The notes under the pieces were generated by a model. It made no database searches, had not been told where the DNA came from, and saw only the letters and a program-made list of their open reading frames with translations. Position numbers and translations under genes: made by a program. 64,000 nucleotides of DNA, taken from Spinactinospora alkalitolerans (GTDB lineage: Bacteria; Actinomycetota; Actinomycetes; Streptosporangiales; Streptosporangiaceae). Shown piece after piece: positions 1 to 8,594 of this stretch (position 1 is its first letter; each line of letters begins with the position of its first letter). The DNA lies in NCBI RefSeq assembly GCF_013408795.1, contig NZ_JACCCC010000001.1, forward strand, positions 806,001 to 870,000, in the 5' to 3' direction.

Positions 1-123
1 ATCACCCGCGCCAAGAAGCTGGTCGTCCTGGTCGGCTCCCGCAAGGCGCTGGCCCAGGCCGTCCGCAACGCCTCGTCGGGCCACCGCCACACGGGCCTGC
101 GGCACCGCCTGGCGTCCCCCTAG
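1..123 (+). CDS. C-terminal end of RecD-like/UvrD-type DNA helicase (partial)
   Basis: Open from the first base in frame 1, stopping at TAG 121-123, so only the last 40 residues are present. The stretch ITRAKKLVVLVGSRKAL resembles the final helicase motif region of superfamily 1 helicases of the RecD2/UvrD type (the 'TRAKKLVVLVG' strand that ends the second RecA domain). The 5' part lies outside the window, so domain order cannot be judged. The downstream gene is convergent, with only 8 bases between the two stops. The family call is probable; the exact subfamily is open. Confidence 0.7.
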   Translation: MTRAKKLVVLVGSRKALAQAVRNASSGHRHTGLRHRLASP

Positions 124-131
124 CGGAGGCG

Positions 132-917
132 CTACTCCGCCGTGCTTCCGTGGGTGACGCGGATCTTGGACTGGCCGTGCGGCAGCTTCTCCCAGTCGTC
201 CATGAACCGGGCGGCCAGGCCATGCTTCTCGGCGAGCCGGATCAGCGTCTCGGTCCGGTAGTAGAAGTCCTCCCGCAGGACGTGGTGCTCCTCGCCCTCG
301 GTGCGGTCGAAGGTGAAGTCGAACCAGCCGCCCGGGGCGAGGATCCGGCCGACGTGGGCGAAGCATTCGTCGATCACCGTCAGCGGCGAGTGCGAGAAGA
401 CGCTGTGCGCGTGCACCACCGTGAAGTGCGCGTCCGGGAGGAACCTGAACTTCAGGTCGCGCACCGGGGTCAGCGTCGGCAGCTTGTCGCGCAGGTCGTG
501 CCGGACGATGGTCTCCTGGGCGGCCATCAGGATGTCGGGGGAGATGTCGATGCCGTAGTAGTTGCCGGTGTCGAGGTACTCGATGAACCGCCAGCCGGCC
601 CGCAGGTTGCCGCAGCCGATCTCCAGCATGCGGGCGTCGGGGGTCAGCCCGTGCGACTTCAGGTAGTCGAACTGCATCGCGCCGAGCGCGAGCCAGCGAT
701 CGTGGGATTTGCTGCCGACCGCGGCCTCCGGGTTGGCCGCCGTGTCGGACTTCATCACCGCGCGGTAGTAGGAGACGTGATCGGGACTGCGCAGGCGCAG
801 CCACGTGTCCCTACCGGCCCGGATCATGTACTTCGGCACCCGGCCGGGGTTCCGCAGCGCGTAGTTGATCCGGTGCGCCAGAGAGGCCCGGTTGGCGGTG
901 AGGTTCTTCTTGGGCAT
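132..917 (-). CDS. Class I SAM-dependent methyltransferase
   Basis: A 261-residue protein with a Rossmann-type SAM-binding domain. Motif I is LEIGCGNLRAG (about residue 97-107), followed by the acidic motif II YYGIDIS and later the motif around VVHAHSVFSHS and LAPGGWFDFTF typical of class I methyltransferases. The N-terminal 60 residues are basic and rich in Arg, possibly a docking region. The substrate cannot be read from sequence; small molecules, sugars or lipids are all possible. The gene faces the helicase fragment and is followed upstream by a long non-coding stretch. The ATG start is kept because no better start lies downstream before motif I. Confidence 0.75.
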   Translation of the reverse strand: MPKKNLTANRASLAHRINYALRNPGRVPKYMIRAGRDTWLRLRSPDHVSYYRAVMKSDTAANPEAAVGSKSHDRWLALGAMQFDYLKSHGLTPDARMLEIGCGNLRAGWRFIEYLDTGNYYGIDISPDILMAAQETIVRHDLRDKLPTLTPVRDLKFRFLPDAHFTVVHAHSVFSHSPLTVIDECFAHVGRILAPGGWFDFTFDRTEGEEHHVLREDFYYRTETLIRLAEKHGLAARFMDDWEKLPHGQSKIRVTHGSTAE

Positions 918-1469
918 GTGTCCAGTCTCCTCGTGCGGCCCTTAAGAGTCCGTGCAGTGTATGGGTAAAGGTCCGTGTACGCGCCGTTCCGCTCCCGGAT
1001 CGTCTGCCCCGAGATCCTCGGCGTACCACCACTCGTACGGGATTCGCACGGGGTTTGGCGGAGGCTGCGCCGAGCGGCGGTCCACCGGTGTCCGGAAGCG
1101 GACATCGGCAACGGTCTGCTGTGCGGCCCCGTGGTCTGCCGGGTGGCGGGCGGCCTGGAGGGAAAGGCGGCGCCAAGGGCGGCGGCGGGTCCGGGCGGGC
1201 GCGCAGGTGTCCGTTCTGCGGTGGTTCCATCGCCGATCTCGGCCTTGTGGGCGTTATTGCAGCGTTTCAAGGGTCCATAAGATCAAGATCGCCGAAGACG
1301 GGCTCGGTTCGCCGGGGTTTTGGAAGTGACGCTTCTATGCCGAGTGCGGTGGGTTCAGGGGGTGGGCTGTCGCGGTCGCGTAGTGATGGCGGCACGAGCG
1401 GGCCCGCACTCGTCCGGGCACGGCTGCTGCTGCCGGGAGGTGCGGGAGGGTGTGGAAGGCGAGGTCTCC

Positions 1470-1508
1470 TGTGCCGTCGGCGCTGCGCGCACTGCGACAG
1501 CCAACCCC
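1470..1508 (-). repeat. Dispersed intergenic repeat R1, copy A (core only)
   Basis: Read on the minus strand the core is GGCTGTCGCAGTGCGCGCAG followed by a GCCGaCGGCACAG segment. The same core occurs at 7274-7391, 18421-18529 and 28583-28698. This copy is the most diverged: its flanks beyond the core match the others poorly. Confidence 0.7.
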
Positions 1509-1533
1509 CCTGGACAGGCCCCGCTTCTTCTGC

Positions 1534-1593
1534 GGCGATCTTACTCCTGGCGCCATGTTGGGCCCGAACATGACGCCAGAAGCAAGATCGGCG
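1534..1593. repeat. Imperfect 60-bp palindrome (large hairpin)
   Basis: Left arm 1534-1559 and right arm 1567-1593 are reverse complements over about 26 bases with roughly four mismatches, around a 7-base loop GGGCCCG. The inner stem contains CATGTT/AACATG and TGGCG/CGCCA; the outer stem contains GATCTT/AAGATC. No U-tract follows, so it does not look like a simple intrinsic terminator. Confidence 0.7.
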
Positions 1594-1747
1594 ACGGAGG
1601 AGACGGGGCGGGAGTAGGTTTTCGCCGCCCCGGGCCCTGCCGCCGTCGCTGCCGCTCTTCGGTGAAGACCGCCCGCCGCCCGGGAGCGAACAAGGCCGCA
1701 CAGCAGGCCCGAGCCGCCCGTCGGACCCGCCTGACCCCCTGCAGACC

Positions 1748-2005
1748 TCAGTGCGCGGACGCGCCGCGCTTGACCCCGGCGAGGAAGGCGGCCCACTCAC
1801 CCCGGCCGAAGGCGAGGTGCCCGAGGCCGGGGTGCTTCGAGTCGCGAACCCCGGTGGAGGGGGCGGGGAGGTCGGCGATCTCCACGCAGTTCTCGCCCTT
1901 GGCGCTGCTGTAGCTGCTCTTGCGCCAGAGGTCGGCGATCTCCACGCAGTTCTGACCCTCGGGCAGACTGTAGCTGCTCTTTCTCCAAGTAATGGGTTCG
2001 GTCAT
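1748..2005 (-). CDS. DUF397 domain protein with duplicated WRKSSYS module
   Basis: An 85-residue DUF397 protein. DUF397 proteins are small partners of WhiJ-type XRE regulators in actinomycetes; a role as an antagonist or co-regulator of the neighbouring XRE protein is inferred. The diagnostic WRKSSYS...G.NCVEIADL module appears twice in tandem, encoded by an exact-length 60-base DNA duplication (1868-1927 and 1928-1987); a normal DUF397 protein has one. The C-terminal part (VRDSKHPG...W..FL.GV) is the usual DUF397 ending. The ATG at 2005 is preferred over the GTG at 2020 because GTGAGG lies nine bases upstream of it. The gene directly follows the XRE gene (stop 2017). Confidence 0.85.
   Translation of the reverse strand: MTEPITWRKSSYSLPEGQNCVEIADLWRKSSYSSAKGENCVEIADLPAPSTGVRDSKHPGLGHLAFGRGEWAAFLAGVKRGASAH
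1868..1987 (-). repeat. Tandem 2 x 60 bp duplication inside the DUF397 gene
   Basis: Two adjacent 60-base units begin with the same 20 bases, GAGGTCGGCGATCTCCACGC, at 1868 and 1928 and both end in the TAGCTGCTCTT-gcgCCA region. The units differ mainly in the codons for the variable part of the module (SAKGE versus LPEGQ). Confidence 0.85.
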
Positions 2006-2016
2006 CGGCGCAAACC

Positions 2017-2874
2017 TCACTCCAGTAGCCGATCGATGAGCTCGGTCATCAGCGCGTTTGATTTCTCAACGTCAAGAGCTGCCGAGCGTGCGCTGTCGTA
2101 GATGAGGCTATAACTCTCGATTTCTTCCGACTCCTCCAGGAAGAGGCCATTGTGTGCGCTCTCGATGAAAACGGCCGGGGTGTCCTCTTCCTCGGGGAAG
2201 TCGATGATCACGAACTGTCCGGTCATCGCCTGGTGGGCACCACTGGAGTTGGGCAGGATCCGTACATCGATGCTCGGCTGCTTGTTCGCCTCGATGAGCC
2301 GTAGTAGCTGGTCTCTCATTACGGAGGCTCCGCCGACCAGCCTGTGCAGCGCCGCTTCGTCTATCACGGCCTCGATCACCGGTGCGTCATCGCGGTTCAG
2401 GACTGCCTGGCGGGCTCTTCGTGCTTCCAACCGGCGCTGGATCTCTTCTTCATCCTTGATAAGCCCGACCCGCATGATGGCTTCGGCGTAGTCGGGAGTC
2501 TGCAGAAGTCCGGGGATCAGCAGGCAGTCGTAGGAGCGCAGGCGCGAAGCCTCAGCTTCCAACCCGGTGTAGGTACCGGAGCCGAGGACATCGGAGTACT
2601 TCGCCCACCACCCTCGCTGCCGGGCGTCGCGGACGAGGTCAAGGAGGGCGGCCTTCTCTTCAGGGCCGGTCTTGTAGAGGTCGAGTAGTTCGGTCACGTC
2701 GTCGCTGGTCGGACGGGTCCACCTGTTGGTCTCGATATAGGTGACCTTGCCCCGGCTCAGACTCGTGGCCGCAGCGACCGCTTGGACCGTGTAACCGGCA
2801 GCCTCACGGCGGCGCTTGAGCTCCGCGCTCAGTCGCCTTCTCCGGACGGTAGGGCTGCGTCGGGGCTCCTCCAC
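2017..2874 (-). CDS. XRE-family regulator with DUF5753 (WhiJ-like)
   Basis: A 285-residue cytoplasmic transcription regulator. An N-terminal helix-turn-helix domain (about residues 12-70: LKRRREAAGYTVQAVAAATS..RGKVTYIE) is followed by the DUF5753 domain, marked by YDCLLIPGLLQTPDYAEAI and RQAVL..DDAPVIEAVIDEAALHR. This architecture with a downstream DUF397 gene is the WhiJ/SCO4542-type pair of streptomycetes, implicated in developmental control. A GTG start at 2874 is chosen because AGGAGGAAGGA stands just upstream; the open frame continues 40 codons further but through AT-rich promoter-like sequence. A perfect palindrome in that upstream region (2984-2994) may be its operator. Confidence 0.85.
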   Translation of the reverse strand: MEEPRRSPTVRRRRLSAELKRRREAAGYTVQAVAAATSLSRGKVTYIETNRWTRPTSDDVTELLDLYKTGPEEKAALLDLVRDARQRGWWAKYSDVLGSGTYTGLEAEASRLRSYDCLLIPGLLQTPDYAEAIMRVGLIKDEEEIQRRLEARRARQAVLNRDDAPVIEAVIDEAALHRLVGGASVMRDQLLRLIEANKQPSIDVRILPNSSGAHQAMTGQFVIIDFPEEEDTPAVFIESAHNGLFLEESEEIESYSLIYDSARSAALDVEKSNALMTELIDRLLE

Positions 2875-2983
2875 GGGCTTCCTTCCTCCTTCTGGTGGAT
2901 CCAACTTTAGAACCGTTCCGGCGTACAGGACCGAGTAGGTGGGTGACAGGGAACCGGCTCTATTTTTGTAGGTCACTTGAAAG

Positions 2984-2994
2984 TTGGTCACCAA
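2984..2994. promoter_or_regulatory. Palindrome TTGGTCACCAA in divergent promoter
   Basis: A perfect 11-base palindrome midway between the XRE gene (start 2874) and the divergent small gene (start 3064); related half-sites GGTCACTT and CTTTGGTGA flank it. It sits in an AT-richer stretch and is a candidate operator for the XRE protein. Function is inferred. Confidence 0.4.
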
Positions 2995-3063
2995 GATTTT
3001 AGTCTCTTTGGTGAGAGGTCGATCACTAAGGGCGATTGACCCTTACCTCAAGGCGGTGCTCCC

Positions 3064-3447
3064 ATGTCCTCTGTCCCGTTGTCCCGGCTCTCCGCCGGGT
3101 TCTCTCCTCTCAATCCGTTGTTCGTCCTGGCCAAGGAGCTTGAAGCCCGTGGGCTGCACGTCAGCGTGGACGCCTCGATCTCGGTGGTGGACGCGCACCT
3201 TACGGGGGACTTCACCGCGTCGGGGCACCGCAGTGGTGACTTCCAGCGGGCGATCCTGCGGGTGGACGCGGTCACCGCTCACCCGTGGTGGTGGCTGCTG
3301 TGGCCGGGGGAGCGCTTCAAGAACGAGGTGGCCGAGCCCGAGGTCACCAGGCTCCTTCCCGTCGAGCAGACGCCCGATGTCGCCCGCCGGATCCGCAACG
3401 TCCTGATCCTCGGCGACTCCGAGCCGCCCGGCGGCTCCGCGCGCTGA
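3064..3447 (+). CDS. Hypothetical protein divergent from XRE/DUF397 pair
   Basis: A 127-residue protein without a recognised family. It is soluble, with no signal peptide or membrane segment; a tryptophan run (HPWWWLLWPGE) sits in the middle and the end is acidic then Gly/Arg-rich. Its position divergent from a WhiJ-like regulator, across a palindrome, suggests it is the regulated member of a three-gene module. Such small effector genes next to XRE/DUF397 pairs are common in actinomycetes, but no function can be assigned. Confidence 0.6.
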   Translation: MSSVPLSRLSAGFSPLNPLFVLAKELEARGLHVSVDASISVVDAHLTGDFTASGHRSGDFQRAILRVDAVTAHPWWWLLWPGERFKNEVAEPEVTRLLPVEQTPDVARRIRNVLILGDSEPPGGSAR

Positions 3448-3648
3448 TCCGCTCATCCACTCATCCGGTCGGCCCTCCGCGGCCACCGGCACGGCTGCCA
3501 AGCCGGGCCCGGCGTGTTGCCCCGCACGCCGCAGGCGTCCCAGTCCCCGCGCCGTCGGGTCCGCTCGGCCTGTGAACCGCCCCCGTCGGGCCTGTCGGTC
3601 GCCGGTGCTAGAAACGCATCGAAAAACACGACGGTGAAGGATGCGCTC

Positions 3649-6600
3649 ATGCCCCACTCCACGCCCAGCCTCCGTCCGGTCGCCGGACTCTACGAGAAGC
3701 TGCTGACCGACCGGCTCGAAGAGCGCATCGACGAGTTGGAGGCCCAAGGCTGGCGGGTCGTGCGCCGGGAGGTGGGCGCGGAATCCTCCCCGCACGTCCT
3801 GGCCCGGTACGTCGCGGACCGGGTGGAGCGCGCGCTCGAAGCCCTGAGCCTGGACGACCAGGTGGTGGTCGCCAACCGGATCCTCGAGGCCCTCTCGACC
3901 CTCGACGGGGCCAAGGACCTCCTCGAACGCGTGGCGGAGGGGCCCAGGCAGCTCCTCGCCCTCACCGACGGCGACGACGCCGAGGCCTACGCCCGGCGCC
4001 CGGCGACCCCGCTGTCCGAGGCCGCGCTGATCACCAACTCCCCCGAAGACCCGAACCTGGGCTCGGAGCTGCGCCAGGAGCTGGCCACCGCCGACCGGGT
4101 CGACCTGCTGTGCGCCTTCGTCAAATGGCACGGGCTGCGCTGGCTGGAACGGGCGCTCAAGGCCGCCCACACGCGCGGCGTGCCCATCCGGGTCATCACC
4201 ACCACCTACATCGGGGCCACCGAACGCCGCGCCCTGGACAGGCTGGTCGAGGAGTTCGGGGCCGAGGTCAAGGTCAACTACGAGACCCGCTCCACCCGGC
4301 TGCACGCCAAGGCGTGGCTGTTCCGGCGCGACAGCGGATACGACACCGCCTACGTCGGGAGCTCGAACCTGTCGAAGGCCGCGCTCCTGGACGGCCTGGA
4401 GTGGAACGTCCGGCTCTCCTCGGTGGCCACACCGGCGGTGCTGAAGAAGTTCGAGGCCACCTTCGACTCCTACTGGAGCGAGCGCTCCTTCGAGGACTAC
4501 GACCCGGCCCGTGACGCCCGACGGCTCGACGAGGCCCTGGCCGCAGCGGGCGGCGGGGGCGGCGCCGCCCCCGCCATCAGGCTGTCCGGGCTGGAGGTCC
4601 ACCCGTACCCGCATCAGAGGGACATGCTCGAACGCCTGGAGGTCGAGCGCCGGGTCCACGACCGGCACCGCAACCTCCTGGTCGCCGCGACCGGGACCGG
4701 CAAGACCGTCATGGCCGCCCTGGACTACAAGCGGCTGCGCCAGCGTCACGGCCGCGACCTCAGGCTGCTGTTCGTCGCACACCGCAAGGAGATCCTGGAG
4801 CAGGCCCGGCGCACCTACCAGGACGTCCTCGGCGACGCGAACTTCGGCGAACTCCTCATCGGCGGCGAGAGACCCCGCGCGTGGGAGCACGTGTTCGCCG
4901 GCATCCAGGCCCTGAACGCCCGGCGTCCCTGGACCTTCGCGCCCGACCGCTTCGACGTGGTCGTGATCGACGAGTTCCACCACGCGATGGCCAAGAGCTA
5001 CCGGGCGATCATCGACCACGTCCGGCCGCGGGAGCTGCTGGCGCTCACCGCCACCCCCGAGCGCACGGACGGGTTCAACGTCCAAGAGGAGTTCTTCGGC
5101 GGGCGCATCGCAGCGGAGATGCGCCTCTGGGAGGCCCTGGACAACGACCTGCTGAGCCCGTTCCACTACTTCGGCGTCACCGACAACACCGACATGAGCG
5201 CGGTGGCCTGGAAGCGCGGCGGCTACGACATCGACGAGCTGAGCAACCTGCTCACCGGCAACGACGCCCGCGCCCGGCTGGTGGTGCGCGCCGTCCGGGA
5301 CAAGATCGCCGACCCGGGGGCCATGCGCGCGCTCGGGTTCTGCGTGTCGGTCCAGCACGCCGAGTTCATGGCGGACTTCTTCCGGCGGGCCGGGCTCAAC
5401 GCCAAGGCGCTCTCGGGCAGGAGCACCCCGGAGGAGCGCCGGTCCGTCCTCACCGGACTCCGCAAGGGCACCGTCCAGGTGGTCTTCTCGGTCGACCTGT
5501 TCAACGAGGGGCTCGACATCCCCGATGTGGACACCCTGCTGCTACTCCGGCCGACCTCCAGCGCCACCGTCTTCCTCCAGCAGCTCGGCCGGGGCCTGCG
5601 GCGCACCGCGGACAAGGCGGTGCTGACCGTCCTCGACTTCATCGGCCAGCACAACAAGGAGTTCCGGTTCGAGAACCAGTTCCGGGCGCTCACCGACCTC
5701 AGCCGCAGGCGCCTGCTCGACGGCATCGAGCAGGACTTCCCGCGGCTGCCTTCGGGCTGCCAGATCATCCTCGAACCCAAGGCCAAGGACACCGTCCTGG
5801 CCAACATCAGGAGCCGGCTCGGCGTCACGGTCACCCGGTTGGCCAAGGAGGTGCGCTCCCACGCCGAGCCCCGGCTCGGCTCCTACCTGGCCGAGAGCGG
5901 CCGGGACATCGCCGACGTCTACCGCTCGGGACGGCGGTCCTGGACCGAGCTGCTGCGGCGCGCGGGGCTGCTGTCCGGTCCGGCCCCCGAGGGTGAGGAG
6001 CCACTGCTCAGGCGGGTGCCGGCCTTCCTGCACGCGGACGATCCGCTCCGGGTGGCCGCCTACACCCGGTTGCTGGAGGACGACGCCCCCGCCTACGAGG
6101 AGCTGGACGCACACGACCGTGCGTTCGCCCGGATGCTGTTCTTCTCGCTGTGGCCCCTGGGCGGCGGTTTCGCCACCTACCAGGAGGGCCTTGGGTCGCT
6201 CAGAGCCCACCCCGCCGTGCGCGACGAGTTGCGCCAGGTGCTCGCCCACGGCCTGGAGCACGCCGAGCACGTGACCGTCCCGCTGCTGGACGGGAGCCAC
6301 GCCGTCCCGCTGGCCGTGCACGCCTCCTACAGCCGCGAGGAGATCCTGCCCGCTCTCGGGCAGAGTGAATTGGGCGGGTCGGTGCCGGGGCACTTCCGCG
6401 AAGGCGTCAAGTGGTGCGAGAGCGTCCAGACCGACGCGCTGCTCGTCACCCTGGAGAAGGACGAGAAGGACTTCTCCCCGCAGACGCGCTACAAGGACTA
6501 CGCGATGAACGAGACCCTGTTCCACTGGGAGTCGCAGAATCAGACGTCGGAGTCCTCGCCCACCGGTATGCGCTACCGGAACCACCGGGAGATGGGGACC

Positions 6601-6783
6601 CGTGTCCTGCTGTTCGTGCGCCGCTACAAGACCGCCGACATCGGCACCGCGCAGCCGTGGATGCTGCTGGGGCCGGCCGAGTACGTCGAGCACGAAGGCG
6701 GCAATCCCATGGGGATCGTCTGGCGGCTCCGCCACGAGATCCCGGCCGACGTGTGGACGTACTCGGCGATCGCGGCCGGCTGA
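3649..6783 (+). CDS. PLD-nuclease / SF2 helicase / DUF3427 protein
   Basis: A 1044-residue protein. After a helical N-terminus it carries a phospholipase-D-type nuclease domain (about 125-260) with the HxK signature in RLHAKAWLF (H219, K221) followed by GSSN; a single PLD motif implies dimerisation. An SF2 helicase core follows: Walker A ATGTGKT (347-353), DEFH box (441-444), LTATPER, and the motif VI region QQLGRGLRR. The C-terminus (RVLLFVRRYKTADIG...WMLLGPAEYVEHEG) is the DUF3427 domain. Such fusions occur sporadically in bacteria, often among defence genes, so a role against foreign DNA is plausible but inferred. Start at ATG 3649, with GAAGGA eight bases upstream; the open frame extends 45 codons further without a ribosome site. 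It appears to be a stand-alone gene. Confidence 0.85.
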   Translation: MPHSTPSLRPVAGLYEKLLTDRLEERIDELEAQGWRVVRREVGAESSPHVLARYVADRVERALEALSLDDQVVVANRILEALSTLDGAKDLLERVAEGPRQLLALTDGDDAEAYARRPATPLSEAALITNSPEDPNLGSELRQELATADRVDLLCAFVKWHGLRWLERALKAAHTRGVPIRVITTTYIGATERRALDRLVEEFGAEVKVNYETRSTRLHAKAWLFRRDSGYDTAYVGSSNLSKAALLDGLEWNVRLSSVATPAVLKKFEATFDSYWSERSFEDYDPARDARRLDEALAAAGGGGGAAPAIRLSGLEVHPYPHQRDMLERLEVERRVHDRHRNLLVAATGTGKTVMAALDYKRLRQRHGRDLRLLFVAHRKEILEQARRTYQDVLGDANFGELLIGGERPRAWEHVFAGIQALNARRPWTFAPDRFDVVVIDEFHHAMAKSYRAIIDHVRPRELLALTATPERTDGFNVQEEFFGGRIAAEMRLWEALDNDLLSPFHYFGVTDNTDMSAVAWKRGGYDIDELSNLLTGNDARARLVVRAVRDKIADPGAMRALGFCVSVQHAEFMADFFRRAGLNAKALSGRSTPEERRSVLTGLRKGTVQVVFSVDLFNEGLDIPDVDTLLLLRPTSSATVFLQQLGRGLRRTADKAVLTVLDFIGQHNKEFRFENQFRALTDLSRRRLLDGIEQDFPRLPSGCQIILEPKAKDTVLANIRSRLGVTVTRLAKEVRSHAEPRLGSYLAESGRDIADVYRSGRRSWTELLRRAGLLSGPAPEGEEPLLRRVPAFLHADDPLRVAAYTRLLEDDAPAYEELDAHDRAFARMLFFSLWPLGGGFATYQEGLGSLRAHPAVRDELRQVLAHGLEHAEHVTVPLLDGSHAVPLAVHASYSREEILPALGQSELGGSVPGHFREGVKWCESVQTDALLVTLEKDEKDFSPQTRYKDYAMNETLFHWESQNQTSESSPTGMRYRNHREMGTRVLLFVRRYKTADIGTAQPWMLLGPAEYVEHEGGNPMGIVWRLRHEIPADVWTYSAIAAG

Positions 6784-7273
6784 TGCCCGGGAGCGGGCCG
6801 GTGGCGGGAGGCCTGTCGGCGGCCGCTCTCCTCGTTCTCGGACGGAACGCAAGGGCGGTGGAGAACGCTTTCCTGAGAAAAAGCTTCCGTGATTGGAATG
6901 CCCGTTTGTGTTGTTGCGAGGCTGTGATCTTGACCGTCGGGATCATGGGAAGATAGTTTCAGGATGAACTAAAATTGCGACATAAGCGGCGATTCTGGGG
7001 CCGCCTTTGTGCTGCGTGCACGCCAAGTCGCCGGTTCTTCGTGCAACCTGACCGGTTGGTTTTCTTGGGTCAGGGCCTAACGTTGGTTCTGCGGTCGCGT
7101 TGCAGTCCATCCCTATGCGCGTTGCCGCTAGTGCAGCCCGCTCGACCCTCTCCCGGGCCGGGCTGCCGGGTCGGGTGGCCGTTGGTTATCGGGGGCTGTT
7201 CTGCGCACTCCCCTCCCATGTGCAGAATGGTTTTTACAACGGTCGCCCGGCCCTCCGCATGTCACCGGTGTTT

Positions 7274-7391
7274 GACGATCGGGTTCGCGCAGGAGGCCGG
7301 CTGTCGCAGTGCGCGTAGCGTCGGCGGCACAGCAGGTCCGAGCCCTGAAATCCCACCCCGGCCCGCGAACGCGGCAGTCAAAGCGCGATCA
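7274..7391 (+). repeat. Dispersed intergenic repeat R1, copy B
   Basis: About 118 bases beginning GACGATCGGGTTCGC and containing GGCCGGCTGTCGCAGTGCGC, GCAGGTCCGAGCCCTG and, at the end, CGAACGCGGCAGTCAAAGCG. It matches copy D (28583-28698) over its whole length by eye with around 80 percent identity. Confidence 0.8.
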
Positions 7392-7648
7392 CGCGCCCGC
7401 CGCCCGGGTCCCTGAATTTCCGGGTTTTCGCCCGCAGGGCGGCAACGGCGATTTAGGCTCACCTCATGAAGCCGAAACCGGTGCTGAGCCGGGGGATCGG
7501 ACGAAGCCGGGAGCGTGTGCGCATCGAGGCGCCCCGCCCGGAGTCCGCCACCGCGCCGCCCCCCGATGACCGCGCCGATCCTCCGCGCGGTTGTGCGGAT
7601 CGCCCATGACGCTGACGCTCTTACCACTCCCCCCGAGGAGCGTCAGCC

Positions 7649-7683
7649 CCGCGGGCGCCGGCGAAAGAGGCCGGCGCCCGCGG
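7649..7683. terminator. Strong GC hairpin
   Basis: Perfect 14-base arms CCGCGGGCGCCGGC and GCCGGCGCCCGCGG around the 7-base loop GAAAGAG. No U-tract. It lies between the DUF3427 gene and the convergent small gene ending at 7869, so it could stop transcription from the right. Confidence 0.5.
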
Positions 7684-7868
7684 CCCGTCCGGTCCACCGG
7701 ATCAGACGCGGCCGCGAACTCCGTGGAGAATCCGCCGTCCACGTCGTAGCAGAGGGCGACCGGGTTGTCCGCGGGAGGCGTTCGCGGGAATCCGACTCCA
7801 GCCGCGGAAGCGGCCGGGCGGACAACGGGACGCCGCCCGGGCCGGACCCGGACACCCGGCGCCCGCTC

Positions 7869-8192
7869 TCAGTTCCCCTGGTGCACCCGGCGCAGAACGA
7901 TCTTGCCGCAGGTCACGGTGATCCCCGCGGCGGCGCCGCCGAAGGAGAAGTCCACGCGCATGGAATCGGGGTCGTGCTCGGCCTGGATGTCGGTGATCTG
8001 GGCGTGCGGCCACGCTTCGGCGGTCTCGTCGAAGAAGCTGAAGTCGGTGACGTCCTCCAGGACCAGGGTGTGGTCGGTCACCGCGTCGGTGTCGTGGTCG
8101 CGCGTGCGCAGCACCATGGTGACGCGGTGCCGCGGCACGTCCAGCCACACGTTCTCCAGCGCGGCCCCCGACAGAGCTCCCAAAGCCGACAT
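7869..8192 (-). CDS. Hypothetical protein, 107 aa
   Basis: A 107-residue soluble protein with alternating hydrophobic strands (VWLDVPRHRVTMVLRTRDH, LVLEDVTDFSFFDE, ITVTCGKIVLRRV), suggesting an all-beta fold. No signal peptide, membrane segment or catalytic motif is seen, and no family was recognised. Start at ATG 8192 is supported by GGGGAGAGG about nine bases upstream; the open frame reaches 8276 but without a ribosome site. It is divergent from the next small gene. Confidence 0.6.
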   Translation of the reverse strand: MSALGALSGAALENVWLDVPRHRVTMVLRTRDHDTDAVTDHTLVLEDVTDFSFFDETAEAWPHAQITDIQAEHDPDSMRVDFSFGGAAAGITVTCGKIVLRRVHQGN

Positions 8193-8594
8193 GTGACCGC
8201 ACCTCTCCCCGCAGCGATGTTCGACAGGGGGCCCATGACCCGTGTCGTGAAGTGCCCATCGGCTGTGACCGCACACCGCGCGGGCCGGTTCCGGACGGGG
8301 CGCCGCGGTGGCGCACTCCGCGGCACCCCCGTCGGGACGGTCCTCGATCCGCTTTTGCGCGTGCCCGAAACCGGTGCAGGGGTGTCGGGCGGTACGGCCG
8401 CGATGGGGCCGCAGCGTCAGGGGAGCAACGTAGATACCCCCGGTGTCGTAATCAAGAAGTAATCAAACTGGAAAGATTGTGTTTACGGCCGAGTGTCGCG
8501 CGGGTATTACGGACGCTGGCAGCGGGAACCCACCTGCATGCCGCACTTCCCGTAGTCGTCGCGGGCGTCCCGCTGCGGACACCCGCGAGCACGC
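8193..8594. other. Divergent intergenic region
   Basis: About 400 bases between two divergent small hypothetical genes. The stretch 8440-8485 (GTAATCAAGAAGTAATC and following) is notably AT-rich and includes a direct repeat GTAATCAA/GTAATCAA, so it probably holds the promoters. No gene is seen. Confidence 0.5.

Larger units (their letters stand above)
918..1747. other. Long non-coding stretch with a large palindrome and an R1 repeat copy
   Basis: About 830 bases without a credible gene: the open frames here are overlapping, Arg/Pro-rich and without family resemblance. It contains a minus-oriented copy of dispersed repeat R1 (about 1470-1508) and an imperfect palindrome with 26-base arms (1534-1593), both listed separately. 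The promoter of the methyltransferase should lie in the left 200 bases. Confidence 0.6.
6784..7868. other. Long non-coding stretch with R1 repeat and strong hairpin
   Basis: About 1.1 kb with no convincing gene. The part 6880-7260 is clearly lower in GC than the surrounding coding DNA. It contains the full-length R1 copy B (7274-7391), a half iron-box-like sequence TTTAGGCTCACCTCA just before an ATG at 7466 that opens only a 46-codon frame, and a strong hairpin at 7649-7683. Confidence 0.6.

Noticed and set aside
3043-5358. 771-residue open frame antisense to the DUF3427 helicase gene
   Set aside because: Composition (Gly/Val/Asp/Arg-rich, no motifs) is that of an antisense shadow of high-GC coding DNA; the plus-strand gene has clear motifs.
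6975-7415. 146-residue frame in the low-GC non-coding region
   Set aside because: Low-complexity product with no motif, no ribosome site, codon use unlike neighbouring genes, and it runs into the R1 repeat.
7466-7606. 46-codon frame after a half iron-box-like sequence
   Set aside because: Only the right half of the iron box fits, the product has no family resemblance and ends quickly; at most a relic.
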